Positions 1 through 11,317 of a stretch of DNA of 64,000 nucleotides are shown here, piece after piece. Both the position numbers and the translations under genes were made by a program. The notes beneath the pieces were generated by a model, which was not told the DNA's origin, searched no databases, and saw only the letters and a list, made by a program, of their open reading frames with translations. The stretch is from positions 52,501 to 116,500 of the forward strand of contig OY997648.1 in assembly GCA_963921795.1 (NCBI GenBank), written 5' to 3'. Numbering within the stretch: the first letter of the stretch is position 1; each line of letters starts with the position of its first letter. This stretch comes from Nannobrachium achirus. Its lineage: Eukaryota > Chordata > Actinopteri > Myctophiformes > Myctophidae.

Positions 1-1640
1 AAACAATCGCAATGACTCGACTCTAAAAGTCCCTCCCTAACATTTTAGTCTCATTTTTATTTGTTGACGAAATTGTCAATATATTTAGTTTGGTTTTAGT
101 CATCATACCATAGTTTTTATTTGGTTTCGTCAGTTTTATCTCTGGACGGGTTAAATGCCATTCAACTGCCTCCATCCATACACTTTATGCTGTTGCGATA
201 AAGAATCTAAATAGTAATGATAAATAAAATACGCTTTGGCCTCAGCCTGTACCTTTTCAGCCAATAGTTATCGTTTCTTTTATTGTACTGTACTTTTAAC
301 GACAACATAAATGTGCAACAGATACATAGGCTATAATAAGAAGATCAAATACAATGGGTTAATTATTAATACTAAGCGTTTTAAAACACAAGTAGAACAT
401 GGATGTCTTTTAGAATCTGGTGAAGAGATTAGATGTTCTATTTTAAGATTTGCCAGTAAATCATTCCACGACCAAGGACCTTGATAAAGCCTGGGTTTTA
501 TATCGCTAGGTTGGCACACAAGCTTGTTTAACTCTTTTGAGCTGTGCACCATGTACACTAGATAGAACAGATTAATGTTTTTGAGTTGTGCTCACATTCT
601 TTCTAAAGCTGTATCTACAAGCCCGCAATGCGGTGCAAACGAGGTGCTGTACGCTTGTATATCTGCTATTTTCACTTTCACATGACACTTTCACATGACA
701 ATATAATCTCTCTTTTGGGTCTGGACCTGAAAAGTTTGGGAACCACTGGTTTGGACCACATCTTATCAACAACTATGGCTGATGCATATGATTATCAAAC
801 CAAGTGATTTCAGAACTCAAGAATGCCAGGATGTTTTCAGCGAGTATAGAAATATTTGTCTTGATGTAAGAATTTTCATATAATATTCAATAATCCAAAT
901 GCGCTCAGAGATAACAAGGACAAGAAGACAGCTGAAAAAAAAACACTTGCCACGGGGCAACCATTACTAGTCCCCATCACTACCGTACAAAATAGTTCCA
1001 AACACTGAATCCTTACAATGGGTGTAGTGATATGTGATAAGTATTGAAGTAGTCGTTTATATTGACCACAAGATGGCAATGTTCATTTCTCTGACTCATC
1101 TACCAACACCTATGGAACCCCACCCCAAACATTTCCAGATCAATGCATGTACTAATGCTGCTACTCTACCACTGCCACCAGTCCTGAAGAAGCTTCTTCA
1201 TTAGGATAAGAAACATTACAGTTGATGCCACGCACGACACCACAAACCACTGTGATCGTGGCCACGGTGAGCTCGAAACTTTTTTTTCCCAGCACATTTT
1301 GAATAACGCGCCATTTAGTCTTAGTCCCGTTTTAGTCGTTGGCCCTTGTCTAGTCTATTCTAAGTCGACTAAATATCAAAACAATTTAGTCTTAGTCTTT
1401 TGGGATTAGTCTTAGACTTTTAGTCTTCGTCTTTTAGGAAACATTTTTTAGGCTAAATATAACCACATAACTCTGAACAAGTCATTGTCTTCTACTGCCT
1501 GTTACTTGGTCAAAATAAACCATACATAAAAGATGTATTTGGCTTTCATTTCATTTCAGTTACATACCAGTGTTTCAAATAATAGTCTTAGTCATAAGTC
1601 TTAGTCTTCTGAAACTGGCAGGAAACACATGCAATGCACA
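1..1640. repeat. Gene-free stretch with a TTAGTC-rich repeat
   Basis: No convincing exon is visible. Reiterated TTAGTC motifs lie at about 40-110 and again at 1310-1610 (TTTAGTCTTAGTC and variants), suggesting one or two copies of an interspersed repeat. The part between them is AT-rich unique-looking sequence. The alpha-arrestin gene should have a last coding exon and 3'UTR here, but none was recognised. Confidence 0.35.
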
Positions 1641-1650
1641 TGGTCTCTAC

Positions 1651-1811
1651 CTCGGAGTAAAGTGGCGGCGGCAGATATGTGAACTGGGTGACGTATGCCA
1701 GCAGCAGTGACCCCTGGTGGTCGGCCTCGGCGTCTGCGTCTGCGTCGCATCCCAGCAGGCAGTCCTGTCTGTGCTCCTCTGACACGGCCAGCTCGCTGTA
1801 GCTGGGTGGAG
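1651..1811 (-). pseudogene. Alpha-arrestin (ARRDC2/3-like) C-terminal PPxY exon
   Basis: Alpha-arrestins are adaptors that recruit NEDD4-family ubiquitin ligases to membrane cargo through PPxY motifs. This exon has an acceptor (CACAG) at its right edge and a donor (GAG/GTAGAG) at its left edge. It encodes APPSYSELAVSEEHRQ near its start and FTYLPPPLYSE at its end, so both PPxY motifs (PPSY, PPLY) are present about 45 residues apart, as in ARRDC2/3/4. An acidic DADADAEAD run sits between them. It joins in phase with the exon at 3025-3153 (RPE then APPSY). This exon is open, but the other two exons are damaged, so the locus is called a pseudogene. Sequencing indels are the alternative. The paralog is not resolved. 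Confidence 0.8.
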
Positions 1812-2041
1812 CTGTGACGACATAGAGGAGAACCTACGTTAGAACAGTGGTTCTCAACCTGTGGGTTAGCTAAATGTTAACGTCCTTTTCTCTCTCAACA
1901 GTAAACAGACCAACATACTACAGTACAAGTGTATACAGGGTATCTGCACATTTCTAAAGTGACAATTTAAGGACTTCAAAGACCTTTTTAGTACCTCTGG
2001 TCAAACATTGGTAAAATTGTCAAATATTAGAGGCAAAAATT

Positions 2042-2118
2042 GTGAAAATGGCAGATCTACATGCTCACAACACCTCGCTATGCGAGGCATTGTGAGCATG
2101 TAGATCGGCTATTTTCAC
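2042..2118. repeat. Palindrome family copy 1 (complete)
   Basis: Inverted arms start GTGAAAATGGCAGATCTACA and end TAGATCGGCTATTTTCAC, with core CACCTCGC..GCGAGGCATTG. This is a near-perfect hairpin of about 77 bp. Confidence 0.85.
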
Positions 2119-2319
2119 AATAGAATAGATCGAGTCAAACTAAATGTAATACCAACTCCTACACTTACAAGTGCTTGTGCAGCAGGGGGGGGGTGCCAAA
2201 TGTGCAACGATTGAGTAATAATTCTGTCCCTATCGAAGATATTTACTATTTAGCCTATCAGACCCCAAAATTAAAATATCTTGTTATCGTTGGATAGGAT
2301 TTTGTCCACACTTCCATGC

Positions 2320-2478
2320 TGTATTGATGTGGTACCATAGGACCACAGGCAGCTGTTGGTAACCAAATGGAGCATAAAATGAAACCAAATGGACCTCCAT
2401 CATTTAGCTGGGGACCACCTGAAACCCCCTCAGGGACCAGCTGGTGGTCCCCGGACCACTGGCTGAGAACCACTGCTT
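2320..2478 (-). mobile_element. hAT-like MITE fragment
   Basis: Reads on the minus strand from CAGTGGTTCTCAGCCAGTGG through a GGGGACC-rich part to ATTTGGTTTC. The same CAGTGGTTCTCAACCTGTGG end recurs at 6341, 8876 and elsewhere. It carries a diverged copy of the ACCAAATGGACC motif that is amplified at 6.1, 16.9 and 49.8 kb. Confidence 0.6.
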
Positions 2479-2664
2479 TACGCCTTGGGTTTGAGAGGAA
2501 GGGCATGACCGGAAGGGAACCACCTTCCAGCCAAACGTTTGGTCACATTTGTCCCAAAAGGTCATGATAGGCCGTTTGGAGAGTGTTTTGGGGTACAGGG
2601 ACGTGCAGAGAATGTTACGGACGGAGGGGCTGACATTTCTAAAAGGGCCTTTTGGTGGAAATAT

Positions 2665-2739
2665 CAAAAATAGCAGAACCCAAAGCTCACAACGCGTCGC
2701 GCTGCAACGCGTTGTGAGCTTGGGGGTCGGCTATTTTCG
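2665..2739. repeat. Palindrome family copy 2 (complete)
   Basis: Arms CAAAAATAGCAGAACCCAAA and GGGGGTCGGCTATTTTCG around the core CGCGTCGCGCTGCAACGCG. The arm carries a diverged GAACCCAAAGC in place of GATCTACAAGC. Confidence 0.8.
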
Positions 2740-2955
2740 GTGCGCGGTATCACACAGAACTAATCATAATCAAGTCAATACTGGAGATGTGGCGTATGGC
2801 AAGGGTTTCTACACAGAGAGGGCAATTATTTTAACATAAGATGCTGCATTCAAGTTCAGGAGACTTTGGACATGGCAATTCTCTTGAATGCTGCCTTCAG
2901 GTATGGCATGGAAAGAGGGCGTTTGCATTTCTTTCACCATAGTAAAAACTGCATT

Positions 2956-2957
<2 letters not shown>

Positions 2958-3017
<60 letters not shown>
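2958..3017. repeat. (GT)n microsatellite beside a splice donor
   Basis: About 30 uninterrupted GT units. On the minus strand this is (CA)n starting about 8 bases after the donor of the arrestin exon at 3025. Confidence 0.95.
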
Positions 3018-3019
<2 letters not shown>

Positions 3020-3024
3020 CGTAC

Positions 3025-3153
3025 CCTCGGGTCTGTCGGACTCGTCCAGCCAGCTGATGTTGCTGCAGAGGCTGCTGATGCTGGAGGTTTGCGTGGAGCA
3101 GCTGTGCAGTGGGACACACACAGGTTCAAACCCCCAGGGACGTCCACATACAC
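3025..3153 (-). pseudogene. Alpha-arrestin (ARRDC2/3-like) arrestin-C exon, frame-shifted
   Basis: The acceptor is TTAACAG/GTGTATG and the donor is GAGG/GTACG. The exon opens in frame as VYVDVPGGLNLCVS, the last strands of the arrestin C domain. It then changes frame to PLHSCSTQTSSISSLCSNIS, continuing SWLDESDRPE. In ARRDC relatives a short hydrophobic stretch (LPLVIGT-like) lies between these two parts. Here it is missing, so a short deletion that is not a multiple of three has removed it and broken the frame. The neighbour at 1651 joins in phase. A sequencing indel could shift a frame but would not remove about seven residues. Confidence 0.8.
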
Positions 3154-3185
3154 CTGTTAACAGAACAACAGACCGATGAGAAGCA

Positions 3186-3528
3186 AGGCTTGACATTAAC
3201 ATTTTGAGGCACGACAAGTACATTTCCCATTCACTTGTCCGGGCACAAAAGTCACTTGTCCGGATAAAACATTTAACGGTAAAATCTTTCTTAAATGCAT
3301 ACATAGGAGTCAGACATTGAAATAGAGTAAATAACAAAAGGGCCGTAACGACCCCCCTTGCTCCCTCCACCCCATAGTATGGGCAGTCCATAGTCTGCAT
3401 ACAGCACAAAGCTGCTAGGAGTGTCACAGAAAAAGTGAAACCAAGAGCCACTTGTCCAATGAACAAGTACATTTTTAATGAGCTTGTCTGGAACGATTTA
3501 TACGGGACAAGCCTTAATGTCAAGCCCA
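3186..3528. mobile_element. MITE with GGCTTGACATTAA ends
   Basis: The left end AGGCTTGACATTAAC and right end CCTTAATGTCAAGCCC are inverted repeats about 340 bp apart. CACTTGTCC and ACAAGTACATTT motifs recur inside. No open frame of note. Confidence 0.65.
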
Positions 3529-3667
3529 AAGAGGGACGGAGGTTTTGTTTGGATGTGAAGTAAAGCAGGGGTGTAAGACTACTGAAGGGGCAGATCTGGC
3601 CCGCCTGCTTATTTATGGGGAGGAACAAGGTTGGGTCGCGTCCAGCAGATTTCCAAGCGTGTCTATG

Positions 3668-3990
3668 AAGGGAGCGCTCGTTTTATGGTTAGATGTCACA
3701 GTTATTGTCCACGACATTAAGTTATTGTCCACGACATTGCAAGCGGCGCGAAGGCCAGCGGACCTTGGTCCTGCTCTTCGCCCCCGAGCGCCGCAGGCGC
3801 GAGTGGCCGCGAAGAGCGGGCCAGGGCCGCGCGGCCGGCGGAGCGCCGCGCGAGTTACGAAGCCGTGGTGAATGCAATCGTTATATTTATGCCCAGGCCG
3901 TAAGGCCTGGGCAAGCGCACGATAAACGCAATGATAATTGGGTTTTGGTGCACCTCGCGCGGTCCAAGTAACTACAACCGAGCGCTCCCT
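3668..3990. mobile_element. Probable MITE with a very GC-rich centre
   Basis: AGGGAGCGCTCG near 3668 is inverted as CGAGCGCTCCCT near 3978. The interior 3745-3865 is extremely GC-rich (GCGCCGCAGG, GGCCGCGCGGCCGGCGG) and is followed by the hairpin GCCCAGGCCGTAAGGCCTGGGC. TTATTGTCCACGACATT is duplicated directly at 3702 and 3722. This could be taken for a CpG island, but the inverted ends favour a transposed unit. Confidence 0.5.
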
Positions 3991-4251
3991 ACGTCCGGTT
4001 CAGCCAATCACAGGGGGCTTGGGGGAGACCGGAACCAGACCGGAACAGGGACAGCCTTGGGCATACGCCAGACGCGGTTGGGTCCAATAAACGCTTTCCC
4101 AGTGGATGTCTGGAGTCATGTTCCCCTTCCCTCACAGACGCAGCCACGTTTTTACTGCTATGCTTGTGAGCACATCAACATTTTAGGATGTCACTTTTAT
4201 GAATGCCGTTAGTGACTCTCAAATTCTGTTATACTGGTGGGGACATACTGG

Positions 4252-4254
<3 letters not shown>

Positions 4255-4296
<42 letters not shown>
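4255..4296. repeat. (CA)n microsatellite
   Basis: About 20 CA units directly left of the hAT-like fragment. Confidence 0.95.
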
Positions 4297-4298
<2 letters not shown>

Positions 4299-4299
<1 letters not shown>

Positions 4300-4400
4300 G
4301 CAACGGCTCTCAACCTGTGGGTCAGGACCCCCAGGGGGGGCCCCAAATTATTTTGGGGGGTCCCCAGATGATGAACTTAATGTAACATTGTTTTCTCACA
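4299..4400 (+). mobile_element. hAT-like MITE fragment abutting an exon
   Basis: AACGGCTCTCAACCTGTGGG, then GACCCCCAGGGGGG, AATTATTTTGGGGGG and TTAATGTAACATTGTTTTCT follow the same order as the copies at 6341 and 8876. It stops exactly where the arrestin exon begins, and the usual downstream half of the repeat is absent. Confidence 0.7.
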
Positions 4401-4644
4401 CAACATGATGATGATGGGGCAGTCCAGGATGGAGGGGGACACGGGGGGATCTTGAGCAGCTTGCCCTCCCAGCTCTGGCTCTTGCCCTGAGGTAGCGTGT
4501 CTCCGCGCAGCTTGGACACCAGCTGCTGGATCTGCCGGGCCTTGCCCTTGGCGAAGAAGGTCTGGGTCTGGTACAAGGCGGCCTTGGGCACCACCACGCG
4601 CGACGAACAGTTCTCCACCTCGGCGAAGATCTGGATGGACTCAC
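4401..4644 (-). pseudogene. Alpha-arrestin (ARRDC2/3-like) arrestin-C exon, truncated
   Basis: The acceptor CTGCCAG/GTGAGTCC starts GESIQIFAEVENCSSRVVVP, followed by KAALYQTQTFFAKGKARQIQ and a LLKIPP end, the arrestin C-domain core of ARRDC2/3/4. Two lesions follow. In the run encoding KIPP one base appears missing (six C instead of the seven needed), so VSPSILDCPII is only readable in the next frame. After DCPII the conserved RVEYSLM-type end and the native donor are absent; the exon runs straight into a hAT-like MITE, whose first bases offer only a makeshift GTGAG donor. No upstream arrestin exons were found to the right. Confidence 0.8.
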
Positions 4645-4831
4645 CTGGCAGAGGAGGGGAGAGGTTTAAACATGTTATTTACAGGGTTCCCACACATCTT
4701 TACAAATTCATTTCCAAAACTTCTCAAGACTATTTAACCCGATTTCCAGGACTATATAACAATAATTCAGCTCAATAACGAGTCGCTTATAATACTCCTA
4801 TGCGTAATGCCCAAAGACAGGTAGTGTATGC

Positions 4832-4905
4832 CAGTGGTTCTCAACCTTTTCAGACCGTGACCCCCGAAATAATCATATTTGAACTGGGGACCCCGGCACC
4901 CTGAC
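4832..4905 (+). mobile_element. hAT-like MITE fragment
   Basis: CAGTGGTTCTCAACCTTTTC followed by GACCCCCGAAATAATCATAT and GGGGACCCC. Short and without a matching right end. Confidence 0.55.
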
Positions 4906-4947
4906 GACCACTAAGAGTAGAGGAATTTTGTATACCACGGTTTTATT

Positions 4948-4996
4948 GTGAAAATAGCCAATCTACATGCTCACAACGCCTCGCAGCTATTTTCAC
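4948..4996. repeat. Palindrome family copy 3 (core-deleted)
   Basis: GTGAAAATAGCCAATCTACA on the left and CAGCTATTTTCAC on the right. The inner part of the right arm is missing. It lies about 40 bases after a hAT-like fragment. Confidence 0.75.
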
Positions 4997-4999
4997 AAT

Positions 5000-5940
5000 T
5001 TCTGCCTCTAATATTTGACAATTTGGCCATGATGAATTTGTCATTTCAGAGGTATTAACAAAATCAATAACCAAAGACATTGCATAGCTATTTTTTCCAG
5101 GACCCTTGATCAATTCCAAAACCTTTCCAGTACTGGAAAAATATTGTTCTAATTTCAAAATATTTCCAGGAATTTTGTGACCGTGGGTAAAAAAAGAAGA
5201 AAAAATGTCTTGGTGTACGCGGACACCTGGTTTTATTAAAGCAATGTATAACAGCATGAGTATTGTCTTGCACTCTGATTAAAAGAAAGAAGTCAACAGT
5301 ACAGCAAGTAATTACACACACATCACAACGCAAGTAAGAAATCTTCCTCCACCCACCATTTGTTATGTTACTGTATATTCTCACAGCAGAAAATTAGACA
5401 TTGATATTATTGTCAGCTTGCTGTGGTTACAACCATCGTAAAATACGTATTGTCCAGTTACTAAAGAGTAAAGACGCATCCCGTAATGAACTGATACGGG
5501 CGGTTGGGAAATCATTACAGGGCGATTTATATGACAAATGACGGTGATTCTACTTTTCTCGTCTCGCTGTGTACGCAGAGTCGCAGACACACAAAACGTT
5601 TGTGTGAGTGTGTGACAGAAGAAAAAGGGTTAGAGTTTCTTTTTGATCATGTATTTGCCTTTTCCAAATATCTCTTTAAAGCGTGGGATAGGAGGAGAAG
5701 GGTGACTAACAAATAGAAGAATTTAAATGTTTAATTAACCTTATATATTCTATGTGCAGGCTCATATGAATACATGTAGGCCTATATGTATTGTATGTAT
5801 TTAGCTGTTGGCGGAGGTTGCACTGGAATGTCTGTCTTGGCTTAAAGATGTATTTGTTGTGTCTGATAATCTCATGACAAGAAATTGTCAAGACACGTAA
5901 ATAAAACATACATGCATTCATTCATTCATTCATTCATTCA
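5000..5940. other. AT-rich stretch without a recognised gene
   Basis: No exon with convincing splice sites or family resemblance on either strand. It ends in a short (ATTC)n run at 5917-5939, a type of tail also left by L2-like LINEs, but no LINE coding sequence precedes it. Confidence 0.4.
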
Positions 5941-5941
5941 C

Positions 5942-6066
<125 letters not shown>

Positions 6067-6072
6067 AAATGG

Positions 6073-6240
6073 ACCCTTACATGGTGTTGCTGTAACTCTG
6101 AGAGTACAAATGGAACCAAATGGACCCTTACAGCTCTGTAACTCTGAGAGTGTACAAATGGAACCAAATGGACCCTTACAGCTCTGTAACTCTGAGAGTG
6201 TACACATGGAACCAAATGGACTCTTACAGGTCTGTAACTA
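6073..6240. repeat. 48-bp minisatellite, about 3.5 units
   Basis: The unit contains ATGGAACCAAATGGACCCTT, then ACAGCTCTGTAACTCTGAGA, then GTGTACAA. Because 48 is a multiple of 3, long open frames run through both strands, but they are not genes. The last unit leads into the hAT-like MITE of duplication copy A. Confidence 0.9.
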
Positions 6241-7167
6241 TGAGAAATAGCCTACACATAACACAACTCCCTGTAGGCTGCAGTTGCCAAATACGTCCAC
6301 CAGATGGCATCAGAAAACCATTTCATAGACTGACTGATCAGTGGTTCTCAACCTGTGGGTTGGGACCCCCAGGGGGGTCCCCACATTATTTTGGGGGGTC
6401 CTCAGATGATTAACTTAATGTGAAACATTGTTTTCTCACTCAACAGTAAACAAACCTAAGATAAAATATGATTATTTTGTGGTTCCAGCCTGAAAAGGAT
6501 GAGAACTACTGCACTAGATAAAGCAGCTACAGCTAGATGTCCATTCAGGTCACTGTTCACAACACAGCCATACGTATAACAAAACTAGGTCTGATTAAAG
6601 GAGTAGTTCGCCCGCAAAATTACCTTAAACTCACCAACATTGCAGCTGTACAGAAAGCTTTAATTATCCTCTGATTGTTGAGTTTAACATTGTTTAATAC
6701 AATCAGGTAGGGCTTTTCTGTTTGGATGAATGGCCTGCCAATGGTTGGTAATACAACTCTAGATTAAATATTACATATTAATAAAAGAAATTCACAAACT
6801 AGGGTTAGGGTTAACTGTAAAACAACGTAATACCACAGGACCACAATAGAAACAAATCCTAGGGCTTTTTGTGTCCTTTTAGCAATCATTGTCAAATCCT
6901 ACCACTGCACTATTTGCAAACTGTTAATACATTATTCAATCAATGAAAAAAGGACAGTACAGTTCAGATACAAGGTCTACTAGAAGGATTTAAACCCAGG
7001 GAGGACGTTCAAGATGATGACGAACACAAATAGATCCTGCATTTCTGAAATGATTGTTGCTATCGCAGGGAGCTACTTACTATAGAAACCTGCAGCAGTT
7101 GTATCTGAAACACTTACTGGGTGATGCTGACAACTGCACGCACGCACACACACACACACACACACAC

Positions 7168-7370
7168 ACTAGGGGTGGGCAATATAATCGATATGGCAAT
7201 ACATTGCGATAGTTTATTTGCCAATACTGTATCGATACTTCAGGCAGTAGTATCGCGATACTTTGAGGAAAATAAAATATGTTCCCATGCATAGGAACCA
7301 ATGGTAGAAGTTCGGTCCTGACACTCAGCTGCCTCTAGATGTTGCTGTACTATAGTAGCACACACAAACA
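7168..7370 (+). mobile_element. hAT-like insertion inside a CA tract
   Basis: TAGGGGTGGGCAATATAATC and ATACTGTATCGATACTTC resemble the left end of a hAT family with GGGGTGGGC ends. It interrupts the CA tract of copy A and is absent from copy B. No matching right end was found. Confidence 0.55.
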
Positions 7371-7543
<173 letters not shown>

Positions 7544-8013
7544 CAGAGCATAATTTACACACAAGGTTTTCAGACATGAACTGTTCAGAGAGCAGCATGT
7601 TTATGGTAGCAGAGGCAAGATCCGTACAGTATGCAACATACTGTACATCTCTGACCTAAAACCTTTCTAAAGTGAACATTCATCTGAAAGTAACACATGA
7701 CGCACATCTGCAATGTGTCATCTGTCATCACACACTGAATTAACCACATAAACACCAGCATTCACATTCTGGGGAAAGCCATTCATTGTGAGCTTGCAGA
7801 TCATGTAGAGTGAAAACAGAAAAGACACTAGTATAGAGCTTTGAGGGACTCCGGTCAACCAAGTATGGGGTTTAAGCGGTTAAGATGCTGCAGTGTTTCC
7901 ACCAGCACAGTCTTTGTGCTAAGAATGGAAATGCCTGTCCAATACATTTATTTCAAGCAAACAGGTCAACACTAGCTAAATGAGGCTGGCAGTAGAATGT
8001 GTGCAGTAGCATG

Positions 8014-8015
<2 letters not shown>

Positions 8016-8104
<89 letters not shown>
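8016..8104. repeat. (TG)n microsatellite
   Basis: About 44 TG units. Confidence 0.95.
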
Positions 8105-8107
<3 letters not shown>

Positions 8108-8149
8108 TTGTGATTGCATGTTCAAAGACAAGTCCTTAGTCAGCTGTTG

Positions 8150-8625
8150 CTAATTCAAGATTCAAGATTCAAGATTAATTTATTTGGTCCTGAGGGGAAT
8201 TTGTCTTGGACATGCAGGCTGCTACATAACATACAACAAGACAAGACAGACGGACAGAAAGAAAGTAAATTACAACGAATAGTGCACAACACACAGTGCT
8301 GACATACAGGTCAAGTGCATACATTACATTACACTAGAGTCATCACCCCCACTAACGGCCTGAGTTTAGCAGAGTAACGGATATGGGAATGAATGAGTAT
8401 TTGTATCTGTTCAGATGTCTTTTCTTGTTTTTAACTGGGACTCTATAACGTCTACCAGAGGGTAGCAGTTTGTATTCTGAATGAAGGACATGAGAGGGGT
8501 CAGCTATTATTCTCTTAGCTTTCTTAACTACACTTTCCTCAAATATATTTGTTTTTCCTAAAAGCTTAGGAAAAACAAAAGACTGGAAAGGCATCATTTT
8601 CACGATGGCGTCCATGGGAGCTTAA
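8150..8625 (-). mobile_element. Rex1/CR1-like LINE, 3' end
   Basis: Reading the minus strand, the C-terminal LINE peptide VVKKAKRIIADPSHVLHSEY then KLLPSGRRYRVPVKN and a stop are followed by a 3'UTR ending in a (GAATCTT)n-type tail at 8155-8177. The same peptide occurs in the fragment at 9985. The rest of the element is missing (5' truncation at about 8600). Confidence 0.8.
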
Positions 8626-8785
8626 AATCTATATTAATTGGGAGGGAATATGTGCCATCTTAAAAAAATTATGCCTTTCCAGTAGTTTGATTTTACTTAG
8701 CTTTTAGTATGTTATTTAGCATACCCAATAGTAATTCTGAGAGTGTACAAATGGAACCAAATGGACTCTTACAGGTCTGTAACTA

Positions 8786-9985
8786 TAGCCTACACATAAC
8801 ACAACTCACTGTAGGCTGCAGTTGCCAAATAAGTCCAGCAGATGGAATCAGAAAACCATTTCATAGACTGACAGATCAGTGGTTCTCAACCTGTGGGTTG
8901 GGACCCAACATTATTGTGGGGGGTCCCCAGATGATTAACTTAATGTGAAACATTGTTTTCTCACTCAACAGTAAACATACCTAAGATAAAATATGATTAT
9001 TTTGTGGTTCGCAGCCTGAAAAGGATGAGAACTACTGCACTAGATAAAGCAGCTACAGCTAGATGTCCATTCAGGTCACTGTTCACAACACAGCCATACG
9101 TATAACAAAACTAGGTCTGATTGTACATCATACAGTAGGTAGATTAAAGGAGTAGTTCACCCGCAAAATTACCTTAAACTCACCAACATTGCAGCTGTAC
9201 ATAAAGCTTTAATTGTCCTCTGAGTTTAACATTGTTTAATACAATCAGGTAGGGCTTTTCTGTTTGGATGAATGGCCTGCCAATGGTTGGTAAAACAACT
9301 CTAGATTAAACATATTAATTAAAAAAAGAAACAGTCTAACTGTAAACAACGTAATACCACAGGACCACAATAGAAACAAATCCTTGGGCTTTTTGTGTCC
9401 TTTTAGCAATCATTGTCAAATCCTACCACTGCACTATTTGCAAACTGTTAATTCATTATTCAATCAATGAAAAAAGGACAGTACAGTTCAGATACAAGGT
9501 CTACTAGAAGGATTTAAACCCAGGGAGGACGTTCAAGATGATGACGAACACAAATAGATCCTGCATTTCTGAAATGATTGTTGCTATCGCAGGGAGCTAC
9601 TTAATATAGAAACCTGCAGCAGTTGTATCTGAAACACTTACTGGGTGATAATGACAACTGCACACGCACGCACGCACGCGCACACACACACACACACACC
9701 AGAGCACACAAGGTTTTCAGACATGAACTGTTCAGACTCAGAGCAGCATGTTTAGGGTAGCAGAGGCAGGATCCATACAGTATGCAACATGCTGTACATC
9801 TCTGACCTAAAACCTTTCCAAAGTGAACATTCATCTGAAAGTAACACATGATGCACATCTGCAATGTGTCATCTGTCATCGCACACTGAATTAACCACAT
9901 AAACCCCAGCATTCACATTCTGGGGAAAGCCATTCATTGTGAGCTTGCAGATCATGTAGAGTGAAAACAGTATAGAGCTTTGAGG
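8786..9985. repeat. Segmental duplication, copy B
   Basis: Partner of 6244-7853. It is preceded by one 48-bp minisatellite-like unit (8741-8776) where copy A has about 3.5. Its right edge joins directly to LINE sequence at GAGGGGTAGCAGTTTG, whereas copy A continues into other sequence. Confidence 0.9.
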
Positions 9986-10580
9986 GGTAGCAGTTTGTAT
10001 TCTGAATGAAGGACATGGGAGGGGTCAGCAATTATTCTCTTAGCTTTCTTAACTACACTTTCCTCAAGGATGAGGTGATCCTTCACACCCATCACCTTCA
10101 ATGCAATCCCAGCTAGTCTATTAATCTGTGCTTTTGACCTCACAGTCAAATTACCAAACCACTCACAAATTGTATAACGTAAAATACTCTCGATCACAGC
10201 ATGATAGAAAAGCAGCATCACTCTCTGCTGTACACCAAACACCCTGAGCCTACGCAGAAAGTTAAGTCGCCGCTGGATCTTAGTACACACATGATTAACA
10301 TGGACATCCCATGCTAACTTGCTGTCAATATGCACGCCCAAGTATTTGTATGAATCGAACTGAGCAATATTGACATTGTTTATGAGTAATGGAGTGTGGT
10401 CCCCCACATGACCTGGATGGAAAACCATTTCTTCAGTTTGTTTTGTGTTAACAGTGAGGTGATGGTCCTCACACCACTGTACAAAACTGCTTACCTCCTT
10501 CTCATACACAGAGGTGCTTGTCTTATCATCTATAAGACCCAAAATGGCTGTGTCATCGGAGAACTTAATATAGCAAACAC
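9985..10580 (-). mobile_element. Rex1/CR1-like LINE reverse transcriptase fragment
   Basis: Minus-strand frame: the RT active-site-like box FSDDTAILG near 10565, then FVQWCEDHHLTVNTKQTEEM, YLGVHIDSKLAWDVHV and the C-terminal VVKKAKRIIADPSHVLHSEY. It is 5' truncated just upstream of the active site and cut at the 3' side, where it runs into duplication copy B. No intact ORF. Confidence 0.85.
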
Positions 10581-10949
10581 TAGGATGACTGCTGATCCAG
10601 TCATTAGTGTACTATACCAAGACATTAGAGATGCATACTTCCCACAGATTACACACACCCGAAGTGAATTTGAAAACTCGACCAATGATGAAAAACTCCC
10701 ATATCTACTGGGAGAAATACAACAATGCGCAAACACAGCAGCAAGATTTGTGACAGACAAGTATAGAGACAGACACGAACAGGGAGACAATTAGAGATTC
10801 ACACTTATTCAGCTCTGATGTGTTGTTCAGGTTCATTCAGAACAGAAATATAAGATAGTGTTTGTTCGTATGAGGCACAGAACGGAAGGCAATGTACAAT
10901 ATAAAGTAGAGTCTCATTAGATGGCACTGGCTCTATCGATTTTATACTC

Positions 10950-10952
<3 letters not shown>

Positions 10953-11013
<61 letters not shown>
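10953..11013. repeat. (GT)n microsatellite beside a splice donor
   Basis: On the minus strand this is (CA)n starting a few bases after the donor of the calcium-channel exon (GTGAGACACA). Confidence 0.95.
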
Positions 11014-11014
<1 letters not shown>

Positions 11015-11018
11015 TCAC

Positions 11019-11178
11019 CAGGAAAGCACACAGCATGAAGAAACTGATGAAATAAACAATAGCAAAGTTGCTCCTGCAGGTGAACTCCTCTCCTGGTTCA
11101 GAGTCAGCCTCTGGATCGCATGGCTTCCCAGGCAGACTGGCTAGCATGATGTCCTGCCACGCCTCCCCTGTGGCACAC
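11019..11178 (-). pseudogene. Orphan L-type (Cav1) calcium channel exon, repeat IV pore
   Basis: The acceptor TTGCAG/GTGTGCC and donor TTTCCTG/GTGAGA are both good. The exon encodes [20 protein letters not shown], then [14 protein letters not shown] and [23 protein letters not shown] holds the repeat IV glutamate of the EEEE selectivity filter. The CDPE..GEE.TC turret is typical of Cav1 channels, and the end is the start of segment IVS6. The frame is open and phases fit the family. However, Cav1 genes have more than 40 exons, and the next one (the IINLFVAVIMDNF part of IVS6) was not found on this strand in the left 11 kb. I infer a displaced exon or relic rather than a working gene. D, F and S paralogs cannot be told apart. 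Confidence 0.75.
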
Positions 11179-11317
11179 CTGCAATAAGAATACCATAACA
11201 CATCACCGCTTTCAACTAGGCCGGTCACAAGTATTAAATAATGGCCTAATCCAGGGGATTCATGTCAATTTGTGTCTTCAGATATGACGGTTCAAGCTGC
11301 TGCTTGAACCGTCAAAT

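Noticed and set aside
3745..3865. GC-rich block as a CpG-island promoter
   Set aside because: Bounded by inverted AGGGAGCGCTCG ends and not next to a first exon; better explained as part of a MITE.
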